DNA of 5,300 nucleotides, from positions 1 through 5,300 of the forward strand of contig JACQDG010000210.1 of assembly GCA_016201185.1 (NCBI GenBank). The letters are read 5' to 3'. Below the pieces are notes generated by a model. The model saw only the letters and a program-made list of their open reading frames with translations. It was not told the origin of the DNA and did no database searches. Below, piece after piece: positions 1 to 5,300 of this stretch. The first letter of the stretch is position 1. Each line of letters begins with the position of its first letter. The DNA is from Acidobacteriota bacterium (GTDB taxonomy: Bacteria; Acidobacteriota; Terriglobia; Bryobacterales; JACQDG01). A program made the position numbers and the translations under genes.

Positions 1-807
1 CCAGATCGAGTCGGCCACCACATCCCACGGGGCGGGCGATCCCCCGCCGATCTTCCGGGGCAGGTCGGGATCTACGAACAGGATCAGCGGGATCAGCAGC
101 CACCAGGCGATCACGCCGCCGGAAGCGTTGACCGCCGCCAGCTCCGGGCCGATGATATACCCGATACCTATGAGCGCGGGAGAGGCGGAAGGCGTCGAAT
201 AGGCCACCCCGCCACGCGCGAACGGCAGGAAGCCCTGGACCGATTCCCGGAACAGCAGGAGGCCCTTGTCGCTTTTCAGCAACTGGAGCAGCGCGCCCAG
301 ACCCATCGCTCCGAAGATGTACTTGGGCCGGTCGCCGCCCTGCTGGCCCGCCTTGACGATTTCCGCGCTGGCGGTCGATTCGGGGAAGGGAAGGTCGGAG
401 TCCACGCACAGGGGCCGGCGCAGGATGATGATGAACATCACGCCGATCAGGCCGCCGGCCAGGAGAATGAATGTGGCTTCCCAGAAATGGGAGCGCAGGT
501 CGGTCCACAGTCGTTGCCCCCCGACGTTGACGAGAAGAAAAGCAGGGATGGTGAAGATGGCCCCGGCGGCCAGCGCCTCGCCGACCGAAGCGGCCGTGCG
601 GGCGAGGTTCTGCTCGAGCACGCCGCCCCGGTAAAACGGCAGGCGGAACAGCGCCAGGCCGATCACGGCTGCGGGGATGGTGGCGGCCACGGTTTGGCCC
701 GCTTTCATCCCCAGGTAGGCGTTGGCGGCGCCGAAGACAATGGCCATGACCACGCCGGCCAGGACCGCCTTTACCGTGAGCTCCGCCTCGCGGCGCGGCG
801 CGCTCAT
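1..807 (-). CDS. OPT-family oligopeptide transporter, N-terminal 269 residues (C-terminus beyond left edge)
   Basis: Integral inner-membrane transporter of the OPT (oligopeptide transporter) family, expected to import small peptides, probably by cation symport; some family members instead carry metal-chelate complexes. The frame is open from the ATG at 807 to the window edge with no stop. Family-like stretches are visible: NAYLGMKAGQTVAATIPAAV at residues 29-48, the segment at 65-89 with EQN, TAAS, GEALAAG and FTIPA, and DLPFPES at 138-144. Hydrophobic helices lie at about 12-31, 40-54, 78-95 and 111-129, with further hydrophobic segments near 200-225 and 230-245; LRRPL at 129-133 looks like a cytoplasmic loop. 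OPT proteins usually have about 600-700 residues, so more than half is missing. Its start overlaps the stop of the upstream dipeptidase gene as ATGA, and a GGAG 11 bases upstream, inside that gene, may help reinitiation. Translational coupling points to a peptide-uptake role, but the exact substrate is inferred. Confidence 0.88.
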   Translation of the reverse strand, partial: MSAPRREAELTVKAVLAGVVMAIVFGAANAYLGMKAGQTVAATIPAAVIGLALFRLPFYRGGVLEQNLARTAASVGEALAAGAIFTIPAFLLVNVGGQRLWTDLRSHFWEATFILLAGGLIGVMFIIILRRPLCVDSDLPFPESTASAEIVKAGQQGGDRPKYIFGAMGLGALLQLLKSDKGLLLFRESVQGFLPFARGGVAYSTPSASPALIGIGYIIGPELAAVNASGGVIAWWLLIPLILFVDPDLPRKIGGGSPAPWDVVADSIW

Positions 808-2171
808 GCGCCCAGCATCTCCAGGTAGCGGGCTACGGCGCGGATACCGTGAAAGAAGTTGGGCAAGTGAAACTTTTCGTTGGGGGCGTGCAGATTGTCG
901 TCCGGCAGGCCGAAGCCCATCATGACGCTGGGGATGCCGGCGTGCTGGAGAAACGAGCCGACGATGGGGATCGAGCCGCCGGAGCGAATATAAACGGTTT
1001 CGACGCCGAAGACTTCGGTCATGGCGGCGGCCGCGGTCTTTAGGTAGCGGTTGTCGGTATCGACCAGCGAAGCGCCGGCCGAGTTGAGCAGGGTGACCCG
1101 AGAGCGGACGCCGCGGGGCGTAACCCGCTCGACGTGTGCGGCAAAGAGGCGGAAAGTGTCCGCGGGGTTCATGTCGGCCACCAGGCGCATGCTGATCTTG
1201 GCCGTGGCGCGCGCGGGGATCACCGTCTTGCTGCCTTCCCCGATGAAGCCGCCGCGGATGCCGTGGACCTCGAGCGTGGGTCGCGCCCACGTGCGCTCGA
1301 AGACGGAGAAGCCCGGCTCGCCGACCAGCTCCGCGACCCCCATCTCCTTTTCGCGGTATTGCTTTTCGTCGAACGGCAGCCGGGACCAGGCGTCGAGTTC
1401 GGCCTTCGTAGGTGGCCGGACCCGGTCGTAGAAGCCGGGGATCTGGATGCGGCCGTCGCGGTCTTTCAGGCCGGTGATGATTTCGGCCATAGCTTGCAGC
1501 GGATTAGGCGCCACGCCGCCATAGACGCCGGAATGCAAGTCGTGATCGGCGGCGACCACTTCCACTTCGGTGTAAACAATGCCCCGCAGCCCGATGCACA
1601 GGGTCGGCAGGCCGGGCGCAAACATCTCGGTGTCGCAGATTAGCGCGGCGTCGGCCCCCAGGTTGCGACCCTGCGCGCGGATGTAGCTCTCGATGTGCTG
1701 CCCGCTGATCTCCTCCTCCCCTTCGATCAGGAACTTCACGTTGACGGGAAGCGCGCCGTGGGTTTGGAGCAGCCCCTCGACGGCCTTCATGAGGAGGTAG
1801 GTCTGGCCCTTGTCGTCGGAGGCGCCCCGCGCAAAGATGTCCTCGCCGCGGATGGTCGGCTCGAAGGGCGGCGATTTCCACTCCTCGAGTGGGTCGGGCG
1901 GCTGGACGTCGTAGTGGCCGTAGATGAGCAGGGTCGGCTTGCCAGGGGCGTTGAGCCATTCAGCGTAAACGAGCGGGTTGCCCTCGCCCTCAATCAGGTG
2001 GACGTTCCGCAGGCCGGCGTAGTTCAGCTCTGACGCGACAAACTCGGCCGCCCGGCGGATATCTGGCTTGTGCTCGGGCAAGGTGCTAATGCTGGGAATG
2101 CGGAGGAAGGTTTGAAGGCCCTGGAGAAACGTGGGGCCGTTCGCTTCGAAGTAAGTGTCTGAATTGGGCAC
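804..2171 (-). CDS. M20-family metallo-dipeptidase (carnosinase/CPG2-like, PRK08201-type)
   Basis: Cytoplasmic di-zinc peptidase that cleaves dipeptides or short peptides. Numbered from the GTG at 2171 (455 residues, normal for the family), the M20 metal and catalytic residues are all present: H86 and D88 in GHYDVQPP, D119 in RGASDDKG, E153/E154 in EGEEEISG (general base and metal ligand), D180 in ICDTE, and H428 in NLHAPNE. H213 in LHSGVYGG is the residue that the dimerization ('lid') domain contributes to the partner active site. The family start motif FLRIPSIS lies at 22-29. I chose GTG 2171 over the longer TTG at 2213 because the extra 14 residues do not resemble the family, the TTG has no ribosome site, and a promoter-like sequence falls inside that extension. 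The gene is coupled by ATGA overlap to the OPT transporter, so imported peptides are its likely substrates. One oddity is ISG after the EEE, where relatives usually have IGS. The precise peptide specificity cannot be read. Confidence 0.9.
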   Translation of the reverse strand: MPNSDTYFEANGPTFLQGLQTFLRIPSISTLPEHKPDIRRAAEFVASELNYAGLRNVHLIEGEGNPLVYAEWLNAPGKPTLLIYGHYDVQPPDPLEEWKSPPFEPTIRGEDIFARGASDDKGQTYLLMKAVEGLLQTHGALPVNVKFLIEGEEEISGQHIESYIRAQGRNLGADAALICDTEMFAPGLPTLCIGLRGIVYTEVEVVAADHDLHSGVYGGVAPNPLQAMAEIITGLKDRDGRIQIPGFYDRVRPPTKAELDAWSRLPFDEKQYREKEMGVAELVGEPGFSVFERTWARPTLEVHGIRGGFIGEGSKTVIPARATAKISMRLVADMNPADTFRLFAAHVERVTPRGVRSRVTLLNSAGASLVDTDNRYLKTAAAAMTEVFGVETVYIRSGGSIPIVGSFLQHAGIPSVMMGFGLPDDNLHAPNEKFHLPNFFHGIRAVARYLEMLGA

Positions 2172-2177
2172 GTGAAA

Positions 2178-2207
2178 ATGGTACCAGCACCCGGCCGGCT
2201 GAGACAA
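2178..2207 (-). promoter_or_regulatory. Putative promoter of the dipeptidase-transporter unit, possibly leaderless
   Basis: Read on the minus strand, TTGTCT (2207-2202, four of six to TTGACA) is followed after 18 bases by TACCAT (2183-2178, four of six to TATAAT). Six further bases lead directly to GTG at 2171. A start site at the usual distance from the -10 would fall on or next to that GTG, so the transcript would have little or no leader, which agrees with the absence of a Shine-Dalgarno sequence. Sequence match only; both boxes are imperfect. Confidence 0.4.
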
Positions 2208-2218
2208 TTCCAAACGGC

Positions 2219-2224
2219 GATAAT
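2219..2224 (+). promoter_or_regulatory. Putative -10 element of the dehydratase gene, possibly leaderless
   Basis: GATAAT matches the sigma-70 -10 consensus at five of six positions and ends six bases before the GTG at 2231, so transcription would start at or beside the start codon. No good -35 box is present at 16-18 bases upstream; the region there is GC-rich. GGAG at 2225-2228 lies only two bases before GTG 2231, too close to act as its ribosome site. It could instead serve a TTG at 2240, 11 bases away. Confidence 0.4.
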
Positions 2225-2230
2225 GGAGTC

Positions 2231-3196
2231 GTGAGTGAATTGGTGAGCCTTGAAACGATTGAGCAGGCTCGCGAGCGGCTGTGCCCTTACCTTGTCCCGA
2301 CGCCGCTGGTGCTTTCCGCGCCGCTGACGCGGGCCGCGGGGCGGAAGGTTTGGCTGAAACTAGAGACCCAGCAGCCGACCGGCTCCTTCAAGATCCGGCC
2401 GGCGCTAAACGGGGCGCTGGCGCATCTGGAGGAATGCCGTCGGCATGGAGTGGTCGCTTCCTCCTCGGGCAACTTTGCCCAGGCGGTGACTTATGCCTCG
2501 CGTGAGCTGAGGCTCGACGCGCAGATCGTGATGATGCGCAACTCTTCGCCTTACAAGATCGCCCAGACCGAGGCGCTGGGGGCGAAGGTCGTGCTGTGCG
2601 GGAACACTTTCGAAGAGCGCTGGGAAACCACTTACCGCCTGGTTCGGGAAACAGGCCGCGTGCTCCTCCATCCCTACGATTCGCTGGAAACGATCGCCGG
2701 AGACGGCACTCTGGGGCTCGAGTTGCTGGCGCAATTGGCGGGGGATTTTACGGCCGTGGTTCCGGTGAGCGGCGGAGGGCTGATCGGGGGCATCGCGACG
2801 GCTCTCAAGCTGCGCCGACCCGGTTGTCTGGTGGTCGGCGCGCAGCCGGAGGAGAACGGGTCCATGTTTCGGTCGCTCGAAGCAGGCCGGCGCGTCAATG
2901 TCGGCCCGGTGCGGACGATAGCCGACGCCCTGGTGGCGTCCACGCCAGGCGAGCGGGCCTTCGAGATCGCGCGTCAGAAAGTGGATCAGGTCGTGCTGGT
3001 CGCCGAAGAGGAGATCGTCAGGGCGGTGCGGCGGCTGGCCGTGGAGCAGAAGATCGTCGCTGAGCCCGGGGGCGCGGTGGGCGTCGCGGCGCTGCTGGCG
3101 GGCAAGCTCCGGGCCGGCGCGGGAGATGTGGTGTGCATCATCAGCGGAGGCAACATCCCGGGGCTGGCGCTGGCGCGCTTATTGGAAGGGGTTTAG
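2231..3196 (+). CDS. PLP-dependent threonine/serine dehydratase-like enzyme (fold type II)
   Basis: Cytoplasmic pyridoxal-phosphate enzyme of the tryptophan-synthase-beta fold, most likely deaminating L-threonine to 2-oxobutyrate or L-serine to pyruvate. The 321 residues match the short catabolic forms; there is no C-terminal ACT-like domain as in biosynthetic IlvA. Visible landmarks are the PLP Schiff-base lysine K54 in PTGSFKIRPALNGA (49-62), the substrate loop SSSGNFAQ (77-84), the HPYDSLETIAGDGTLGLELL block (147-166), the phosphate-binding SGGGLIGG loop (180-187), and SGGN (305-308), whose serine contacts the PLP ring nitrogen in relatives. Two positions differ from the common family form: P57 where many have glycine (FKxRGA), and D158 where many have glutamine (AGQGT). 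Serine racemase, hydroxyaspartate dehydratase and EutB-like ectoine-pathway enzymes share these motifs, so the substrate is uncertain. GTG 2231 is taken as start; TTG 2240 or GTG 2243 are alternatives. It diverges from the dipeptidase, which suggests use of released amino acids. Confidence 0.88.
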   Translation: MSELVSLETIEQARERLCPYLVPTPLVLSAPLTRAAGRKVWLKLETQQPTGSFKIRPALNGALAHLEECRRHGVVASSSGNFAQAVTYASRELRLDAQIVMMRNSSPYKIAQTEALGAKVVLCGNTFEERWETTYRLVRETGRVLLHPYDSLETIAGDGTLGLELLAQLAGDFTAVVPVSGGGLIGGIATALKLRRPGCLVVGAQPEENGSMFRSLEAGRRVNVGPVRTIADALVASTPGERAFEIARQKVDQVVLVAEEEIVRAVRRLAVEQKIVAEPGGAVGVAALLAGKLRAGAGDVVCIISGGNIPGLALARLLEGV

Positions 3197-3210
3197 GGCG
3201 GGAAGCCAAA

Positions 3211-4281
3211 TTACAGCTCGGGGTAGCGGGCGCGAATGCTGTTGAGCTCCGCATCGGATACTTCCAGAAAAATCCGGACCAGGCGGGGATCGAACTGGGT
3301 TCCACTGCCTTTCAATATCTCCCGGCGGGCGGCGTCAAAGCCTTGCGCCCGGCGATAGGGGCGATCGTAAGTGATCGCATCCAGCGTGTCTACGATGCTG
3401 AACAGCCGGGCGAATAAAGGAATTTCTTCGCCGCGCAGGCCGTGCGGATAGCCCGTACCGTCGTAGCGCTCATGATGGGCATAAACCACCTGTACCGCTT
3501 CCTGCATTTGGGGCAAGGCGGCCAGCAGCTCGAAACCGATGCTGGGATGCGTGCGCATCACCTCCCACTCGCGCTCATCGAGCGGTTCGGGCTTCAGCAG
3601 GACATTGCGCGGCACGGCGATCTTACCGATGTCGTGCAGCATGGCGCCGAGCTCCAGGTCCCTGAGCTGGCAGGGCAAAAGGCCGCACCGCCGGCCCAGG
3701 AGCCCGGCATAAGCCGCCACGCGCAAGGAATGCTGCATTGTTTCATAGCGCTTGAAACCCAGGGCCTGAAACAGTTCGATGGCGGGCTCCATGTGCGCGG
3801 CGCCATGCTGATCCGGCAGGGATTTGGTTTCGTAGCTGCGAAGGAACTTCCGCAGGGCCCGCTCGACGGCGTCCCGCCCCGGCTGCGCCTTGGGATGGAT
3901 GTGCTTGGCCACCAGCGAGAGAACCTCGGCGGGACCGGCCGGTTTGAATAGATAGTCGGCAGCGCCGGCCTTCACAGCTTCGAGAGCGATGGCCATTTCA
4001 TAGATGCCGGAAATCAGGATGACAGGGGTGCCTGGGGAGATGGCGTGCACCCGCTTCATCAGTTCCAGGCCGTCCATGCCAGGCATGTAGATGTCGGTAA
4101 GAACCAGGTCCGGCGGCGGGCTGTTCTCGCTCAGGTAGGCCAGGGCGGCGCGGCTCTCGGCGAAACATTTGCACAGGTAGCCGTCTAGCGTGAGCACATC
4201 GGAAAGGTAGTTCCGGACCGGCTCCTCGTCGTCAATGACTACGACCCTGCCCCCAGTGGGCGCCAGTGGCTGCAAGTTCAT
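3211..4281 (-). CDS. Response regulator with receiver and HD-GYP domains (probable c-di-GMP phosphodiesterase)
   Basis: Two-component output protein of 356 residues that probably hydrolyses cyclic di-GMP when phosphorylated by a partner histidine kinase. The receiver domain (about 12-130) is intact: acidic pocket D17/D18, phosphoacceptor D63 in LTDIYMPGMDG, switch S91 and conserved K113 in FKPA. A linker of about 45 residues precedes the HD-GYP domain (about 178-340). The latter has H184 in MQHSLRVA, the HD pair H216/D217 in LHDIGKIAVP, H245, H269/H270 in HHERYDGTGYP with the GYP motif at 277-279, D298 in SIVDTLDA, and DRPYR at 306-310. All expected metal ligands appear present, so an active enzyme is likely. 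No kinase gene is in view. The ATG at 4281 directly abuts an AGGGA, which is too close; a TTG at 4275 sits six bases from it and may be the true start, two codons shorter. The gene is divergent from acs and converges on the dehydratase. Confidence 0.93.
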   Translation of the reverse strand: MNLQPLAPTGGRVVVIDDEEPVRNYLSDVLTLDGYLCKCFAESRAALAYLSENSPPPDLVLTDIYMPGMDGLELMKRVHAISPGTPVILISGIYEMAIALEAVKAGAADYLFKPAGPAEVLSLVAKHIHPKAQPGRDAVERALRKFLRSYETKSLPDQHGAAHMEPAIELFQALGFKRYETMQHSLRVAAYAGLLGRRCGLLPCQLRDLELGAMLHDIGKIAVPRNVLLKPEPLDEREWEVMRTHPSIGFELLAALPQMQEAVQVVYAHHERYDGTGYPHGLRGEEIPLFARLFSIVDTLDAITYDRPYRRAQGFDAARREILKGSGTQFDPRLVRIFLEVSDAELNSIRARYPEL

Positions 4282-4408
4282 TCCCTATGGCGGAGGGGCC
4301 CCCCGCAGCGGCTTGACTACGCCAAGAGTTCTTATCGGCACGTTGGCCCCAGTTCTTGAACCCGGCCTTGGTGTATATTGATGTTTCTCCAGCCACAGGG
4401 AGATCGGA
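4282..4408. promoter_or_regulatory. Divergent intergenic region between the HD-GYP regulator and acs
   Basis: These 127 bases must carry the control signals of both genes. Towards acs, TATATT (4374-4379, five of six to the -10 consensus) is the best promoter element and would place the transcript start near 4386; no convincing -35 box stands 16-18 bases upstream. Towards the regulator only a weak TTCAAG/GATAAG pair with an 18-base gap (minus strand, -10 at 4336-4331) can be found. The sequence next to the regulator start is very GC-rich, with GGGGCCCC at 4295-4302. AGTTCTT occurs at 4327 and again at 4351, the second within GTTCTTGAAC, but this may be chance. Confidence 0.45.
4397..4402 (+). 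promoter_or_regulatory. Ribosome binding site of acs
   Basis: AGGGAG lies six bases before the ATG at 4409, a good Shine-Dalgarno match at normal spacing, and it fixes the acs start. It is the clearest ribosome site in the window and contrasts with the dipeptidase and dehydratase starts, which lack one. Confidence 0.75.
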
Positions 4409-5300
4409 ATGCAAACCAGCAAGAGCTATCGACCGTCGAAGGAGTTTTCCCGCAAGGCTCACGTGCGCGGCATGGCCGCCTACCGTAAGCTCTACCAGGA
4501 AGCGCAGGAGCATCCGGAGGAGTTCTGGGGAGGGGTGGCCGAGCGGGAGATCCACTGGTTTGAGAAGTGGAACCACGTCTTCGAGTGGAACCCGCCTTTT
4601 GTGAAATGGTTCGTCGGCGCCAAGACCAACATTGCCCACAACTGCCTGGATCGCCACCTGGCCACGTGGCGGAAAAATAAGGTCGCCATCCTGTGGGAGG
4701 GGGAGCCCGGCGAGCAGCAGGCACTGAGCTACCAGGAACTCCATCGCCGCGTCTGCCGATTCGGTAACGTGCTGCGGGGGCTGGGACTCAAGACCGGCGA
4801 TGCCGCGATCATCTACATGCCGATGATTCCCGAGCTGCCCATAGCGATGCTGGCCTGCGCGCGGCTGGGGATCACGCACAGCGTGGTGTTTGGCGGCTTT
4901 TCTGCCGAGGCGCTGAAGGCCCGCATCCAGGACCTGGAAGCCAAGGTCGTTATCACTGCCGACGGCGGCTACCGGCGCGGGCGGGAGGTTCAGCTCAAGG
5001 CGGCGGCCGACGAGGCCCTCCAGGAATGCCCTACCGTAAAGGACGTGGTCGTTTTCCGGCGCACGGGCGGGGAAATCCATATGCAGCCGGACCGCGACCA
5101 CTGGTGGCACGAGCTGGATCAGGCAGCTTCGGAGACCTGCCCGGCCGAGGTTCTGGATTCGGAAACGCCGCTGTTCGTCCTTTACACCTCCGGCACCACC
5201 GGCAAGCCCAAGGGCATCGTCCACACCACGGGAGGTTACATGGTGATGGTGGCGGCTACTATGAAATGGGTTTTCGACCTGCGTGACGAAGACATCAGGA
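4409..5300 (+). CDS. acs: Acetyl-CoA synthetase (AMP-forming), N-terminal 297 residues (C-terminus beyond right edge)
   Basis: Cytoplasmic enzyme of the ANL adenylating superfamily that makes acetyl-CoA from acetate, ATP and CoA through acetyl-AMP. The frame is open to the window edge, covering somewhat under half of a typical protein of about 650 residues. The N-terminal acetyl-CoA-synthetase domain is recognisable, with EEFWG near residue 40, VKWFVGAKTNIAHNCLDRHL ending near 84, and the following WEGEPGE. The adenylation core contains MPMIPELPIAMLACARLG, SVVFGGFSAEALKARI from 158, and the Gly/Ser/Thr-rich nucleotide loop YTSGTTGKPKG at 259-269 followed by IVHTTGGY. The FGGFS and GIVHTTGGY signatures favour acetyl- over longer-chain acyl-CoA synthetases; propionyl-CoA synthetase is the nearest alternative. 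The acetate-pocket tryptophan and the regulatory acetylated lysine lie outside the window, so they cannot be checked. The start is supported by AGGGAG six bases upstream. It diverges from the HD-GYP regulator gene. Confidence 0.92.
   Translation, partial: MQTSKSYRPSKEFSRKAHVRGMAAYRKLYQEAQEHPEEFWGGVAEREIHWFEKWNHVFEWNPPFVKWFVGAKTNIAHNCLDRHLATWRKNKVAILWEGEPGEQQALSYQELHRRVCRFGNVLRGLGLKTGDAAIIYMPMIPELPIAMLACARLGITHSVVFGGFSAEALKARIQDLEAKVVITADGGYRRGREVQLKAAADEALQECPTVKDVVVFRRTGGEIHMQPDRDHWWHELDQAASETCPAEVLDSETPLFVLYTSGTTGKPKGIVHTTGGYMVMVAATMKWVFDLRDEDIR

Noticed and set aside
266..1643. Several plus-strand open frames of 60-170 codons opposite the transporter and dipeptidase genes
   Set aside because: Their translations are low-complexity and rich in Arg, Gly and Ala, overlap each other in different frames, and lie antisense to proteins with complete family motifs.
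2172..2213. N-terminal extension of the dipeptidase to a TTG codon at 2213
   Set aside because: The added 14 residues do not look like the family start, no ribosome site precedes the TTG, and the stretch contains a promoter-like sequence; it remains possible.
4334..4358. Sigma-54 promoter for acs around GGCACG
   Set aside because: GGCACG resembles a -24 box, but the -12 TTGC is absent at the required distance (CCCC is there instead).
4327..4361. Repeated AGTTCTT (4327 and 4351) and the palindrome GTTCTTGAAC as an operator
   Set aside because: A seven-base repeat and a palindrome with four-base arms are easily found by chance in 127 bases; conservation in relatives would be needed.
4232..5224. 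A 330-codon open frame on the minus strand opposite acs
   Set aside because: It is antisense to a clear acetyl-CoA synthetase reading frame, its translation resembles no family I recognise, and long antisense frames are expected in GC-rich genes with strong codon bias.
1..5300. CRISPR array, insertion sequence, tRNA, riboswitch or phage-like elements
   Set aside because: No regularly spaced repeats, transposase motifs, terminal inverted repeats, tRNA-like folds or large non-coding gaps were seen; coding sequence fills nearly the whole window.

Overview
This is a high-GC, gene-dense bacterial chromosome segment carrying ordinary metabolic and signalling genes. It shows no mobile element, CRISPR array, RNA gene or sign of transfer. 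The mix of an OPT-type peptide transporter, an M20 dipeptidase, an HD-GYP response regulator and acetyl-CoA synthetase suits a heterotrophic Gram-negative-type bacterium. An acidobacterium would fit, but that is only an impression and the sequence does not prove it.

Layout. Positions 1-2171 (minus strand) hold a two-gene unit: an M20 dipeptidase followed by an OPT-family oligopeptide transporter. The two overlap in an ATGA stop/start, and the transporter runs off the left edge. Divergent from it at 2231-3196 (plus) is a fold-type II PLP enzyme of the threonine/serine dehydratase group. It meets, tail to tail and only 14 bases away, a receiver-HD-GYP response regulator at 3211-4281 (minus). 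A 127-base divergent intergenic region then leads to acs, acetyl-CoA synthetase, at 4409 (plus), cut off by the right edge.

How the genes may work together. The transporter would import small peptides and the dipeptidase would split them. The divergent dehydratase could deaminate released serine or threonine to pyruvate or 2-oxobutyrate, and acetyl-CoA synthetase would activate acetate. This peptide/amino-acid scavenging reading is inferred from adjacency. The HD-GYP protein is probably a c-di-GMP phosphodiesterase; nothing in the sequence ties it to the metabolic genes beyond its divergent position next to acs.

The most unusual observation is the short dipeptidase/dehydratase divergent region. 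On each strand a -10-like hexamer ends exactly six bases before a GTG codon, and neither gene has a well-placed Shine-Dalgarno site. Both transcripts could therefore be leaderless. I found no evidence of a previously undescribed system.
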